Assembly (NCBI RefSeq): GCF_014638845.1 | Contig: NZ_BMFP01000008.1 | Location: forward strand, 1-64,000 | Source of the DNA: Pontibacter amylolyticus | GTDB taxonomy: Bacteria > Bacteroidota > Bacteroidia > Cytophagales > Hymenobacteraceae | DNA length: 64,000 nt | Direction: 5' to 3' | Part shown: piece by piece, positions 51,910 through 60,521 of the stretch | Position numbering within the stretch: position 1 is the stretch's first letter | Layout of the letters: each line of letters begins with the position of its first letter | Position numbers and translations under genes: made by a program | Notes under the pieces: model-generated | What the model was told of the DNA's origin: nothing | Databases searched by the model: none | The model's input: only the letters and a program-made list of their open reading frames with translations

Positions 51910-52025
51910 AGAGGTAAAAAGTTAGAAAGGTAAAGAGTGAAGTATCTATGTTCAATTTTTTCAACCTTCTAACTCCTAAACTCTCAAACTCCTAAATTCC
52001 TAAACTTTCTAACTTTCTAACTCAA
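51905..52025. repeat. AGTTAGAAAGGT/CTTTCTAACT inverted-repeat array
   Basis: Left AGTTAGAGAGGTAAAAAGTT and AGAAAGGTAAAGAG; right AACCTTCTAACTCCTAAACT, CTCAAACTCCTAAATTCCTA and AACTTTCTAACTTTCTAACT. The right half is longer than the left. It fills the gap between the 72-aa membrane protein and rsmG and starts at its stop codon. Confidence 0.8.
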
Positions 52026-52027
52026 CC

Positions 52028-52660
52028 ATGTCCATCTCCATCCGCATACTTTTGTCAGGTTATTTTCCGGAGCTCACCGAGGATCAGCTCGATAAATATG
52101 AGCGCATGGCCGAGCTGTACCGGGAGTGGAATGAGAAAATCAACGTGATTTCGCGCAAGGACATGGAGCACATCGGGGAGCACCACATCCTACACTCGCT
52201 AGGTATAGCCAAAGTGATCCAGTTTCCGGCGCAGGCGCACGTGCTGGATGTAGGCACTGGTGGCGGACTACCTGGCTTGCCCCTGGCCGTCATGTTTCCG
52301 GAGGTGAGGTTTCACCTGGTGGACTCGATTGGTAAGAAAATACACGTGGTGCAGGAGATTGCCCGCGAGCTGCACCTGCAGAACGTAACGGCCTCCCACA
52401 CCCGCGCCGAGCAGGTACGCGAAAAGTTCGACTTTGTGGTAAGCCGCGCCGTTACCCGTCTGGCCAACTTCTATCCCTGGGTGATGAACAGTTTCAAGAA
52501 AGAGGCTATACCTGACAAGGGCATCTATTACCTCAAAGGCGGCGATCTGGAAGAGGAGATAGCAGAGTCCGGCCTGATTACGAAGGTATACGACCTGAAA
52601 GACTATTTTACAGAAGAGTTCTTTGAAACGAAGAAAGTGGTGGTGGTGCCGATGCCCTAA
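52028..52660 (+). CDS. rsmG: 16S rRNA (guanine-527-N7)-methyltransferase
   Basis: A 210-residue SAM-dependent methyltransferase acting on 16S rRNA in the small subunit. The SAM motif VLDVGTGGGLPGLPLAV and the N-terminal helical region (YREWNEKINVISRKD) are typical of RsmG/GidB; VVSRAV completes the family signature. Full length. The following DUF4269 gene starts 9 bp after its stop and may be co-transcribed. Confidence 0.94.
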   Translation: MSISIRILLSGYFPELTEDQLDKYERMAELYREWNEKINVISRKDMEHIGEHHILHSLGIAKVIQFPAQAHVLDVGTGGGLPGLPLAVMFPEVRFHLVDSIGKKIHVVQEIARELHLQNVTASHTRAEQVREKFDFVVSRAVTRLANFYPWVMNSFKKEAIPDKGIYYLKGGDLEEEIAESGLITKVYDLKDYFTEEFFETKKVVVVPMP

Positions 52661-52669
52661 GCTGAAAAT

Positions 52670-53217
52670 TTGAGAGAGATAAAGGACTTTAGCAAGCTGG
52701 ATTACCTGCAGAATGGGAGTGAGCGGCAGCAGGAGGCTTACCGGGTTTTAACTACGCACAAGGTACTGGAAAAGCTGGCGCCGTATCAGCCTCTTTTAGC
52801 GGGCACCATTCCTCTTGACATAGACATAGCACAGAGCGACCTCGACATTGTTTGCTACTGGACCGATAAGGACAACTTCATAAAGTCTGTCTCGCAGCAC
52901 TTTAGTGCTTATCCCTTCTTCACTCTAAGAGAGAAAGTCAAAGGGGGGCATCCCACTGTTATCGCTGCTTTTCAAGCGGAGAGTTTTACCGTAGAACTCT
53001 TCGGCAGCCAGTTCCTTCCCATAGGCAGGCAGCTTACAGGCACATGCTTATAGAACACAAGCTCTTGCTTCAGCATGGGGACAAGTTCAAACAGCAAGTT
53101 GTACAGTTGAAGCTGCAGGGGTATAAAACGGAGCCCGCCTTTGCGCAATTGCTCGGGCTGAAAGGGAACTCATACGAGGTGCTTCTGCTCCTGGAACAAG
53201 AGCTGTTTAGTTCATAA
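52670..53217 (+). pseudogene. DUF4269-family gene with frameshift
   Basis: The first part (TTG start at 52670) encodes about 115 residues of a DUF4269 protein, including LLAGTIPLDIDIAQSDLDIVCYW and AAFQAESFTVELFGSQ, then runs off-frame to a stop at 53053. The family continuation QAAYRHMLIEHKLLLQHGDK and later YKTEPAFAQLLGLKGNSYE is encoded in the -1 frame from about 53019 to 53217. A single missing base near 53010-53022 explains both. DUF4269 resembles nucleotidyltransferase-like proteins of unknown role. Real mutation or sequencing error cannot be separated here. Confidence 0.85.
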
Positions 53218-53229
53218 TAGCTGAATCGG

Positions 53230-54183
53230 TTACTCACCATCCAGCAGAAACTGCACAGCTCTCGCTTCGGAGTAATAGACGTTGTTCCGGAAGTCTTCTG
53301 CAAAGCCCACGTGGCCGCCTCCTTCAGGTGTCTCCAGGTATAGGTATGGGTTCTCGTCTGCCTCCTCGAAAGGGAAGCAGGATTTCGTTAAGAACGGGTC
53401 GTTCTGGGCATTCACCAGCAGCGTTGGCACTTGGATGTGCTTCAGAAATTGCTTGCTGCTGGAGCGTTTGTAGTAATCGTCCGCATTTTCGAAGCCGTGC
53501 AGCGGGGCCGTATACTTGTCGTCGAACTCCGGAAAAGACCAGAACAGGCTGTAGTTGCTGAGATCCAGGGCATCCGGGTACATCTCTTTTTTCTGCTCCA
53601 GTTTCTGGCCGAGCGTCTTTAGGAAGCGCTGGGTATAGATTTTGGAAATGCGTTTCGCCGAGCTCTTCAAATCGATGGGCACTGAAAAAACAGACGCCCG
53701 TTTCACTTCAGATGGCACCTGTTCCGGGTCTTCTCCAAGATACTTCAAACTGATGTTTCCGCCGGCACTAAAACCGATCAGGTATATGGTTTCGTAGTTT
53801 CCGCGGTCCAGGGCGTGGCGTACTACAAAGTCGAGGTCGTCGGAGGCGCCCAGATGGTAGGAGCGGAGGAGCTTGTTGGGCTCGCCGCTGCAACTGCGGT
53901 AGTTCCAGGCCAGCGCGTCTATGCCATGTTCGTTCAACGCCTTCACCATCCCCATAATATAGGGCCGGTGCGAGTCGCCCTCCAGCCCATGGGAGAGGAC
54001 GGCCAGCGATCGGGAATGAACGCGCGACCAGTCGGCGTCTATGAAATCATCGTCCGGGGTGGTGAGCCGCTCGCGGTAGTAGCTTACACCTTCAACCTGC
54101 CGGAACAAACTCGGCACAATCGTCTGGATATGCCCGTTGAAGAGGTAAAAAGGAGGCTTGTGCTGGGACGTTAAGATCGGCAT
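53230..54183 (-). CDS. YheT-family alpha/beta hydrolase
   Basis: A 317-residue esterase-like protein. The order of motifs fits YheT/ABHD1-type hydrolases: start with FNGHIQTIVPSLFR, LSHGLEGDSHRPY (oxyanion region), ALAWNYRSCSGEPN, nucleophile in GFSAGGNISLKYLG, acid in NAQNDPF and histidine in EGGGHVGF. No signal peptide, so probably cytoplasmic. Substrate unknown. It ends 12 bp from the convergent DUF4269 remnant. Confidence 0.9.
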   Translation of the reverse strand: MPILTSQHKPPFYLFNGHIQTIVPSLFRQVEGVSYYRERLTTPDDDFIDADWSRVHSRSLAVLSHGLEGDSHRPYIMGMVKALNEHGIDALAWNYRSCSGEPNKLLRSYHLGASDDLDFVVRHALDRGNYETIYLIGFSAGGNISLKYLGEDPEQVPSEVKRASVFSVPIDLKSSAKRISKIYTQRFLKTLGQKLEQKKEMYPDALDLSNYSLFWSFPEFDDKYTAPLHGFENADDYYKRSSSKQFLKHIQVPTLLVNAQNDPFLTKSCFPFEEADENPYLYLETPEGGGHVGFAEDFRNNVYYSEARAVQFLLDGE

Positions 54184-54305
54184 CAGGTATAAGGGTATTT
54201 TGTAATTAATACGAAAAAGTCAAAATTACAGCCTTTCTATATTTGTCGCTACATCAGTGGCCGGCTTTTGACGTACTCTTTGAATAACCAACACAACATA
54301 AGACA

Positions 54306-54671
54306 ATGAAGTTTATTGAACATATCAAATCGTGGACGCTGGTTTGCCTCTTGGTAACTTCTGTTACAGCCTGTACCTCCGAAACTCGACATAGCGCCAA
54401 TAACGAGGTAGAGGAATTTTCGACCTGGGTAGATGAGAACAGCAGACGCGCCGAAACTGCCACCGAAGAAGAGTGGAACGAGATGGAGGCGGAGTACAAC
54501 CGCAAAGCCACCGAAGTAGAAAAGCGCAGTGCCGACTGGGACGATCAGACCAAAGCAGAATGGGAGAAGGTGCAGGCCAAGTGGCAGGAGACAGTCGGCC
54601 GGTCTGGCGCCCGCTTCAGGGCAACAGAAGGAGAAATGGAGTTCGACACAGCGCAGGATAGCATTGAGTAA
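54306..54671 (+). CDS. Small lipoprotein, tandem paralogue A
   Basis: A 121-residue lipoprotein (VCLLVTSVTACTSE, lipidated C23) with a charged, predicted helical mature part. Shared with the next gene: EFSTWVDENSRRAETATEEEW, then EMEAEYNRK and WDDQTKAEWEKVQAKW. The repeated W-D/E-x-x-x-E-W spacing suggests a helical bundle lying along the envelope. Family not recognised. The 121-bp gap to paralogue B is AT-rich. Confidence 0.75.
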   Translation: MKFIEHIKSWTLVCLLVTSVTACTSETRHSANNEVEEFSTWVDENSRRAETATEEEWNEMEAEYNRKATEVEKRSADWDDQTKAEWEKVQAKWQETVGRSGARFRATEGEMEFDTAQDSIE

Positions 54672-54792
54672 TTGGCATTTATAGAACTCTATATAGAAAA
54701 ATGCTATACATTTATATGTTTTGCTTTGAATATTACAATTCCAAGTACCGTCAGCATGCGTATAAGGCAGTATAACTAATGATAATTATAAG

Positions 54793-55203
54793 ATGAATAT
54801 AAAATCGAATCTCAAAATGCTAGGTATGGCACTAACAGTTAGTGCATTTACCTTTGCCTGTAACTCTGAAACCCGCACTGAAACGAACAGTGAGATAGAT
54901 GAAGCACAAGTAGAAGCGAACGAAACCAGTGTAGAAGCCGAGCATGAATATGATGAATTCTCGGCATGGGTGAACGATCAGTCTTCACGCGCTGAAACAG
55001 CTACAGAGGAAGAGTGGCGTGAGATGAAAGCTGAATACAACCGCCGCGAAGCTGAGCTTGACGCCAAAAGCGATACCTGGGACGATGAAGCCAAGCGTGA
55101 GTGGCAGGAAGTAAAAGACAGCTGGAAACGTACAGAAGACAAAGTACAGAAGCGTATCGGTGATGTAGACGTTGATGTGGACGTAGACCGAAAAAACAAC
55201 TAA
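54793..55203 (+). CDS. Small lipoprotein, tandem paralogue B
   Basis: A 136-residue lipoprotein (ALTVSAFTFACNSE, lipidated C23) clearly paralogous to the preceding gene over about 70 residues (EFSAWVNDQSSRAETATEEEW; WDDEAKREWQEVKDSW). It differs by an acidic insertion after the lipobox and by a C-terminal DVDVDVDVDRKNN repeat. The pair arose by tandem duplication. Function unknown; an envelope-stress role is only a guess. Confidence 0.75.
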   Translation: MNIKSNLKMLGMALTVSAFTFACNSETRTETNSEIDEAQVEANETSVEAEHEYDEFSAWVNDQSSRAETATEEEWREMKAEYNRREAELDAKSDTWDDEAKREWQEVKDSWKRTEDKVQKRIGDVDVDVDVDRKNN

Positions 55204-55211
55204 GCAAAGTT

Positions 55212-55424
55212 TTAGTTGAAGATCAAGCCTGGGGCTGCGGCGAACGCTGTGGACTCAGGCTCTTTTCGTTTTAGGGTATGCTGAGCAAGGTGGCAGGTAT
55301 AGCCGGTTCCGTAGGGCTTGGGTTTTTCAGGCGATAACGTGCTCTGGCCTTCCTCTTTGTCGCTGAAGCAGGCGAAAAGAGGAGGCATACAGGCAGCCTG
55401 CAGAAAGAAACGCGGGGCAGCCAT
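55212..55424 (-). CDS. Doubtful ORF, 70 aa
   Basis: An ATG-initiated frame on the minus strand between the lipoprotein pair and rpsT. The product has a Cys/Pro-rich composition (CMPPLFACFSDKEEGQSTLS; TCHLAQHTLKRK) with no recognised domain. It overlaps the likely terminator of the lipoprotein genes (55226-55261), which argues against it. Listed because no other gene explains this spacer. Confidence 0.25.
   Translation of the reverse strand: MAAPRFFLQAACMPPLFACFSDKEEGQSTLSPEKPKPYGTGYTCHLAQHTLKRKEPESTAFAAAPGLIFN
55226..55261 (+). terminator. Weak terminator after the lipoprotein pair
   Basis: AGCCTG (55226-55231) can pair with CAGGCT (55256-55261) across a long GC-rich loop, followed by CTTTTCGTTTT, a T-rich run. 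The stem is short. Confidence 0.4.
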
Positions 55425-55536
55425 GGTTTTCAGGCTAATTAAGTGTAATTTTGGCCCAGCATAGGTGAAGCATTGCGCCGGAATAATCCCGGGACTGCAA
55501 TAAATCCCTGTCCAGGCTTTTTTATAGCGGGGAGGT

Positions 55537-55568
55537 TTTGGAATTTAATTTCAAAGAATATATCTTTG
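55537..55568 (+). promoter_or_regulatory. Full Bacteroidota-type promoter of rpsT
   Basis: TTTG (55537-55540), 20 bp, TATCTTTG (55561-55568): both elements match the consensus and the spacing is near ideal. The rpsT ATG follows 48 bp later. Confidence 0.75.
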
Positions 55569-55616
55569 CAAACTCATTCAGGATACGCAACGAAATTTTA
55601 ATTAGTATAAAATAAC

Positions 55617-55877
55617 ATGGCTAATCACAAGTCGGCATTAAAGAGAATCAGATCTAACGACGCGAAACGTCTTCGTAACAGATATCAGGCGAAAACTACT
55701 CGTACTTTCATCAAAAAGCTGAAAAGCACAACTGACCAAACCGAGGCGCAAGAACTGTACAAGACAGTTTCTTCGATGCTTGACCGTCTGGCAAAGAAAA
55801 ACATCATCCACAAAAACAAAGCTGCTAACAACAAGTCGAAACTGGCTAAGTTCGTTAACGGCCTGGCTGCAGCCTAG
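55617..55877 (+). CDS. rpsT: Ribosomal protein S20
   Basis: An 86-residue, very basic small-subunit protein that binds 16S rRNA. The start ANHKSALKRIRSNDAKRLRN is the S20 signature, and the C-terminal KNIIHKNKAANNKSKLAKFV is typical. Monocistronic with a consensus promoter and two consecutive terminators. Confidence 0.97.
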   Translation: MANHKSALKRIRSNDAKRLRNRYQAKTTRTFIKKLKSTTDQTEAQELYKTVSSMLDRLAKKNIIHKNKAANNKSKLAKFVNGLAAA

Positions 55878-55900
55878 TTATTTGCTGGAATACCATTCCG

Positions 55901-55926
55901 AAGCCTTACACGGTAGTGTAAGGCTT
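55901..55926 (+). terminator. First terminator after rpsT
   Basis: AAGCCTTACAC (55901-55911) pairs with GTGTAAGGCTT (55916-55926) with a 4-nt loop, then TTTG. Confidence 0.93.
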
Positions 55927-55943
55927 TTTGTGTTTTCTGTTAG

Positions 55944-55986
55944 AGCTGTTTGAAGGCGCTGAAGTTGCCTTCAAACAGCTTTTTTT
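55944..55986 (+). terminator. Second terminator after rpsT
   Basis: Perfect 14-bp arms AGCTGTTTGAAGGC (55944-55957) and GCCTTCAAACAGCT (55967-55980), then TTTTTT. It follows the first terminator by 17 bp. Confidence 0.92.
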
Positions 55987-56880
55987 GTTTTTTTGATGCC
56001 ATCCTTGGTGTGTCGCTGATGGACATAGGATGATTAGCTGTTTAGCTGATTTCGTAATTAGTGAAATTTACGCTGGGAGGCATGAGAGCTCTCAGTTTTC
56101 GCTTTTGTCATCCTGGAAGGATCTTGGTTGAAGCGGTGAGTGGCAATGACTATAGGTATATTTTGATCTTGCCGGAAAGGGAAGGACTATGCGCTATTGT
56201 CATCCCCCTGCCCCCTTCAAAGGGGGACTTTACTGCTGTTACCCACTTCATAGGTATAAGTTACCCACTTCATAGGTATAAGCTTTGTGGATTTTGGAGT
56301 TCGGTGCTCCCTCTGATTATACCCACCCCTGCCCCTCCCGAGAGGGGATCTTCGGTCATTCCCATTTGGAAGGCCTAAAATGTTTAGGTTCATCTTAACA
56401 CCCAGCCCCTCCTTATCAGAGGAGGGGAGCCTGTATCTGCCATTGACAGGTTTAAGCGCTGTATTTTCCTCTGCTACACACCACACAGTCCACTGGCAGG
56501 TATAGGAAGACTTATTTGCCCCGCTGGCTATGAAACGAAGTGCACTGGCCAGGTGCACCGATGACGATTTTGTGTTTGAGCGGTCAGCGAGTTTAAAATC
56601 GTCTTGATTTTTTTGCTTACTTTTTTCTTTATCGAGGGCCCCTACCCCCATCAAGGAAAAAAGTGAGTGCCCGCCGCACAGGCGAAGCTATAAAACAATA
56701 CTCGTTGCTATACCTGCAACAGCAGTCGCTACGAAACAAAGTAAGCTATATCTATACCTAGGCCAGAGGCCCAACCATATAAGACACGAGCGTGGACGCT
56801 CGCGCCATGGGGCATACAACCCCTTGGCCAGGCGAAGCCCCCTTTGCATCCAATCACACGAGTAACCTCAGGTATAGATT
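55987..56880. repeat. Gene-free, repeat-rich spacer of ~0.9 kb
   Basis: This region contains several dispersed-repeat types: GTCATCCTGGAAGGATCTTGG near 56108; three CCCCTGCCCCC/CCCCTCC...GGAGGGG-type hairpins near 56205-56228, 56330-56350 and 56404-56432; a 22-bp tandem duplication at 56238-56281; ACGAGCGTGGACGCTCGCG near 56786; and several TATACCT copies. The open frames here encode low-quality sequences and are not genes. It looks like a sink for repeat insertions between rpsT and pyk. Confidence 0.7.
56238..56281. repeat. 22-bp tandem direct repeat containing AGGTATA
   Basis: The unit GTTACCCACTTCATAGGTAT (plus AA) is present twice in direct succession (56238-56259 and 56260-56281). Each unit contains AGGTATA. 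Confidence 0.9.
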
Positions 56881-56893
56881 CGTATTAAAAAAA

Positions 56894-56922
56894 ATCCTGA
56901 GGCCGTTACACAACCTCAGGAT
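56894..56922 (-). terminator. Terminator after pyk
   Basis: ATCCTGAGG (56894-56902) pairs with CCTCAGGAT (56914-56922); on the minus strand it is followed by a T tract (A run at 56887-56894). Confidence 0.9.
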
Positions 56923-56946
56923 CCTGAAAATCAAACATTCCTTATT

Positions 56947-58374
56947 CTAAGCGATACTCAGCTTGATCATATTCGTGCGCTTCTGCTCGTATATCGGCAT
57001 ACTCGCCGTGTTGATGAACACATCGCCTTTGTTCAGGTAACCGGATTTGAGGAGCATCTGCTTGATGTCTTCAATGGTGGCGTCCGTTGACTCGAACTTG
57101 TCGTAGTAGAAGCCGCGGATGCCCCATACCAGGTTCAGGGTAGTGAGCAGGCGCTCGTTCTCTGTGAAAATGAATATGTCGGCTTTGGTGCGGTACTTCG
57201 CCAGTTGGAAGGCCGTATACCCTGACTTGGTCATGCCGATCACGGCACGGGCGTTGGTGTCGCGGGCAAGGTTGCAAGCGTTGGCTACCAGACTGTCGTT
57301 GTAGAACGTGTCAGAGTGCGGGTTCAGGATGTATGTCTTGTTGAAGATATCGGCCTGGCGCTCCACCTCACTGATGGTTAAGTTCATCGAGCGGATCGTC
57401 TCAACCGGATAAGCGCCCACCGCTGTCTCAGCACTCAGCATCAGGGTGTCGGCACCGTCAATCACGGCGTTAGCTACGTCGTTGGTTTCAGCACGGGTCG
57501 GCTTCGGGTTCACGATCATGCTCTCCATCATCTGAGTCGCGATGATCACCGGTTTGGCGGCCTTGTTGCACTTCTCCACAATCATTTTCTGCAGCATCGG
57601 CACACGCTCCATACCTGTTTCCACGCCCAGGTCACCGCGTGCCACCATCAGGGCGTCAGACTCTGCAATAATAGCATCGATGTTGCGGATAGCCTCCGGC
57701 TTCTCGATCTTGGCGATCACGCGCGTGTCCTTGCCGCGCTCTTTGATGATGCGCTTGATATCACGGATGTCCTCCACGCGGCGCACAAACGAGAGGGCTA
57801 CCCACTCTACGTTGTGGTCCAGGCCGAAGTGCAGGTCACGCAGGTCCTTTTCGGTAAGGGATGGGGCTGAAACGATGGAGTCCGGGAGGTTTATGCCCTT
57901 GCGAGGCTTCACCACGCCGCCATATTTTACCTCGGCTTCCACTATTTTGTCTTTGTCGGTAGAGATTACCTTCAGCTCCAGTTTGCCGTCGTCCAGCAGG
58001 ATGGTGTCACCCGGGTTTACGTCTCTGGCAAGCTCGGTGTAGTTGGTGGCCAGGTGTTCGTGGTTGCTCACGGAGCCGTCGCAGCGCATGACCACGCGCT
58101 GGCCCTCTTTTATTTCTACACCACCGTTTTCAACCTCACCAATGCGGATCTTAGGACCCTGCAAATCCTGCACGATACAGACGTTGGTATTGAAGCGGCG
58201 GTTCAATTCGCGGATATGCTCTATTACCTGCAAATGTTCTTCATGCTCTCCATGTGAAAAGTTCAGGCGGAAAGCGTCTACGCCTTCCTGCATCAATGCT
58301 AGCAAACGGTCAAAGGTATTGCTGGCAGGGCCAACAGTTGCCAGTACTTTGGTCTTGTTGAAGATTATCTTCAT
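56947..58374 (-). CDS. pyk: Pyruvate kinase
   Basis: Makes pyruvate and ATP from phosphoenolpyruvate, the last step of glycolysis. A 475-residue enzyme: N-terminal KTKVLATVGPAS, substrate/metal-binding barrel with the catalytic lysine segment VIAKIEKPEAI and MVARGDLGVE, then MMESMI and a C-terminal allosteric domain. It lies 3 bp downstream of the IPExxxVDY gene, so the two are co-transcribed, and is followed by a strong terminator. Confidence 0.96.
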   Translation of the reverse strand: MKIIFNKTKVLATVGPASNTFDRLLALMQEGVDAFRLNFSHGEHEEHLQVIEHIRELNRRFNTNVCIVQDLQGPKIRIGEVENGGVEIKEGQRVVMRCDGSVSNHEHLATNYTELARDVNPGDTILLDDGKLELKVISTDKDKIVEAEVKYGGVVKPRKGINLPDSIVSAPSLTEKDLRDLHFGLDHNVEWVALSFVRRVEDIRDIKRIIKERGKDTRVIAKIEKPEAIRNIDAIIAESDALMVARGDLGVETGMERVPMLQKMIVEKCNKAAKPVIIATQMMESMIVNPKPTRAETNDVANAVIDGADTLMLSAETAVGAYPVETIRSMNLTISEVERQADIFNKTYILNPHSDTFYNDSLVANACNLARDTNARAVIGMTKSGYTAFQLAKYRTKADIFIFTENERLLTTLNLVWGIRGFYYDKFESTDATIEDIKQMLLKSGYLNKGDVFINTASMPIYEQKRTNMIKLSIA

Positions 58375-58377
58375 AAT

Positions 58378-58809
58378 TCAGAATAGTAAGTGTTCCTTGT
58401 ACTTAAGGGTAAGTGGATCAAATTGTTTCGTGTATTGGATCAGGGGCAGGCTCTGGAGTCTGTTCAGCAACTCCTGCGGATGAAGGTACTGCTGCAGCGC
58501 CCCTGTTATTTGCAGAATGTAGTCATACTCTTTCACATCGGGCAGCAAGAAAGGCATTTTAGCGGTGAGGGTTCCCAACGCTTTGTTTCGGAACAGACGC
58601 ACGGTACTGTGCAGGTCGTTGTGCTCAAAATGGGAAATGTACATCTTGTGCCGGTCTGTCGTCTCGTAGCACAGGTCCCGCTGGCGGGTGAGGTTGAGCC
58701 CCAGAAGACGGTTAAGCGACCAGGCCATTTTGTAGTCACGGCATGAGGCAACCACACCGAAAAGGGCGAAGCTGAAATCATATTCAATGTCCAGGTGCAG
58801 TGTTTTCAT
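58378..58809 (-). CDS. IPExxxVDY-family protein
   Basis: A 143-residue soluble protein typical of the Bacteroidota-specific family named for its conserved motif; the motif is LPDVKEYDY here (IPExxxVDY variant), near residues 88-96. The N-terminus LDIEYDFSFALFGVVASCRDYKMAWSLNR is also characteristic. I recall the family as a frequent neighbour of pyruvate kinase, as here (3-bp gap, same strand). Function unknown; a role linked to Pyk is a fair inference from the conserved order. Confidence 0.85.
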   Translation of the reverse strand: MKTLHLDIEYDFSFALFGVVASCRDYKMAWSLNRLLGLNLTRQRDLCYETTDRHKMYISHFEHNDLHSTVRLFRNKALGTLTAKMPFLLPDVKEYDYILQITGALQQYLHPQELLNRLQSLPLIQYTKQFDPLTLKYKEHLLF

Positions 58810-58907
58810 GGGCTACCAAACGGCGTAATTGCAAATTTATAAACATGGCAACGGAAAACGACCTTTAAGGCAAAAACTTTTATCACTTAGCGAATACAGC
58901 AATTTTT

Positions 58908-58935
58908 TTTGACATTGTCTGCCTAATTACATTTC
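58908..58935 (+). promoter_or_regulatory. Putative promoter of acpP-fabF-rnc
   Basis: TTTG (58908-58911), 16 bp, TACATTTC (58928-58935), close to the Bacteroidota consensus but with shortened spacing; 33 bp before the acpP start. Confidence 0.35.
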
Positions 58936-58968
58936 TTTGCACAGTGTTTTAATAAACTATAAGAAAAA

Positions 58969-59205
58969 ATGTCAGAAATCGCAGAAAAAGTAAAGGCTAT
59001 CATCATCGATAAGCTTGGTGTTGAAGAGTCAGAAGTTACTCCAGAAGCTAGCTTCACAAATGACCTTGGCGCTGATTCACTGGATACAGTAGAGCTTATC
59101 ATGGAATTCGAAAAAGAATTCAACGTATCTATTCCAGATGACCAGGCTGAAAACATTGCCACTGTAGGTCAGGCGATCAGCTACCTGGAAGAGCACGCAA
59201 AGTAA
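58969..59205 (+). CDS. acpP: Acyl carrier protein
   Basis: A 78-residue acidic carrier of fatty-acid intermediates. The phosphopantetheine serine is in [15 protein letters not shown] (DSL motif). First gene of acpP-fabF-rnc, a common order in many bacteria. Confidence 0.97.
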   Translation: MSEIAEKVKAIIIDKLGVEESEVTPEASFTNDLGADSLDTVELIMEFEKEFNVSIPDDQAENIATVGQAISYLEEHAK

Positions 59206-59267
59206 TATAACCCCATTACCTTTTTGTATTAAGTAATTTTTACCTATCTATCCTCTACTAGCAGCTT

Positions 59268-60521
59268 ATGGAGCTTAAGAGAGTTGTAGTTACAGGGCTT
59301 GGCGCACTCACCCCACTTGGAAACAACGTTGCAGAATACTGGAACGGGCTGGCCAATGGTGTGAGTGGAGCTGCGCCTATTACACGCTTTGATGCGAGTA
59401 AGTTTAAGACCCAGTTTGCCTGTGAAGTAAAGGGATATGATCCTGAAAAATACTTCGACCGTAAGGAAGCGCGTAAGATGGACCTGTTCTCTCAGTTCGC
59501 CATGGTGGTGGCTGAAGAGGCGGTTCAGGACGCGAACCTGGTGGAAGGGAACTATGACCCCGACCGCGTAGGCGTGATCTGGGGATCTGGTATTGGCGGT
59601 CTGCGCACTTTTCAGGAGGAGTGCGTAAACTTTGCCAACGGTGACGGTACCCCGCGATTCAACCCGTTCTTCATTCCGAAGATGATCGCGGACATCAGTG
59701 CCGGTCACATTTCTATTAAGTACGGCTTCCGTGGACCTAACTTCGTAACGGTTTCTGCCTGTGCATCTGCTACCAATGCCATCATCGACTCTTTCAACTA
59801 TATCCGTCTGGGTATGGCCGATGTGGTGGTGACCGGTGGTTCAGAGGCGGCTGTGACCGAAGCAGGTATAGGAGGCTTCAACGCCCTGAAAGCCCTTTCA
59901 GAGCGCAACGACTCTCCGGAGACGGCTTCCCGCCCATTCGACAAAGACCGCGATGGTTTTGTGTTGGGTGAAGGTGCAGGCGCCCTTATCCTGGAAGAGT
60001 ATGAGCATGCCAAGGCCCGTGGCGCTAAGATCTACGCCGAGGTAATCGGTGGCGGCATGTCTGCAGACGCTTACCACATCACAGCCCCGCATCCGGAAGG
60101 TATGGGCGCACTCAACGTGATGAAGAACGTGCTGCGCGATGCCAACATCAAGCCGGAGGAGGTCGACTACATCAACGTGCACGGCACATCCACGCCGCTC
60201 GGAGACATCAGTGAGGTGAAAGCTATCCAGACTGTGTTTGGTGACCACGCGTACAAGCTCAACATCAGCTCTACCAAGTCCATGACGGGTCACCTGTTGG
60301 GCGCGGCGGGTGCGATAGAGGCAATTGCTGCCATCATGGCGATCAAGAACAGTGTGGTACCGCCAACGATCAACCACTTCACAGATGATGAAAGCTTTGA
60401 CGCTGGCCTTAACTTTACCTTCAACAAAGCGCAGGAGCGCGAAGTGAAAGTAGCGTTGAGCAATACGTTCGGCTTTGGTGGACACAACACTTCCGTTTTA
60501 TTCCGTCAATTTATCGACTAG
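59268..60521 (+). CDS. fabF: Beta-ketoacyl-ACP synthase II
   Basis: Condenses malonyl-ACP with acyl-ACP during fatty-acid elongation. A 417-residue thiolase-fold enzyme with catalytic Cys in TVSACASATNA, His in NVHGTSTPLGD and His in KSMTGHLLGAAGA. Typical length. The next gene, rnc, starts at the base after its stop codon. Confidence 0.96.
   Translation: MELKRVVVTGLGALTPLGNNVAEYWNGLANGVSGAAPITRFDASKFKTQFACEVKGYDPEKYFDRKEARKMDLFSQFAMVVAEEAVQDANLVEGNYDPDRVGVIWGSGIGGLRTFQEECVNFANGDGTPRFNPFFIPKMIADISAGHISIKYGFRGPNFVTVSACASATNAIIDSFNYIRLGMADVVVTGGSEAAVTEAGIGGFNALKALSERNDSPETASRPFDKDRDGFVLGEGAGALILEEYEHAKARGAKIYAEVIGGGMSADAYHITAPHPEGMGALNVMKNVLRDANIKPEEVDYINVHGTSTPLGDISEVKAIQTVFGDHAYKLNISSTKSMTGHLLGAAGAIEAIAAIMAIKNSVVPPTINHFTDDESFDAGLNFTFNKAQEREVKVALSNTFGFGGHNTSVLFRQFID

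Noticed and set aside
56217-56654. 145-aa open frame in the repeat-rich spacer
   Set aside because: It is built from repeat DNA (C-rich hairpins and the tandem duplication) and lacks protein-like patterns.
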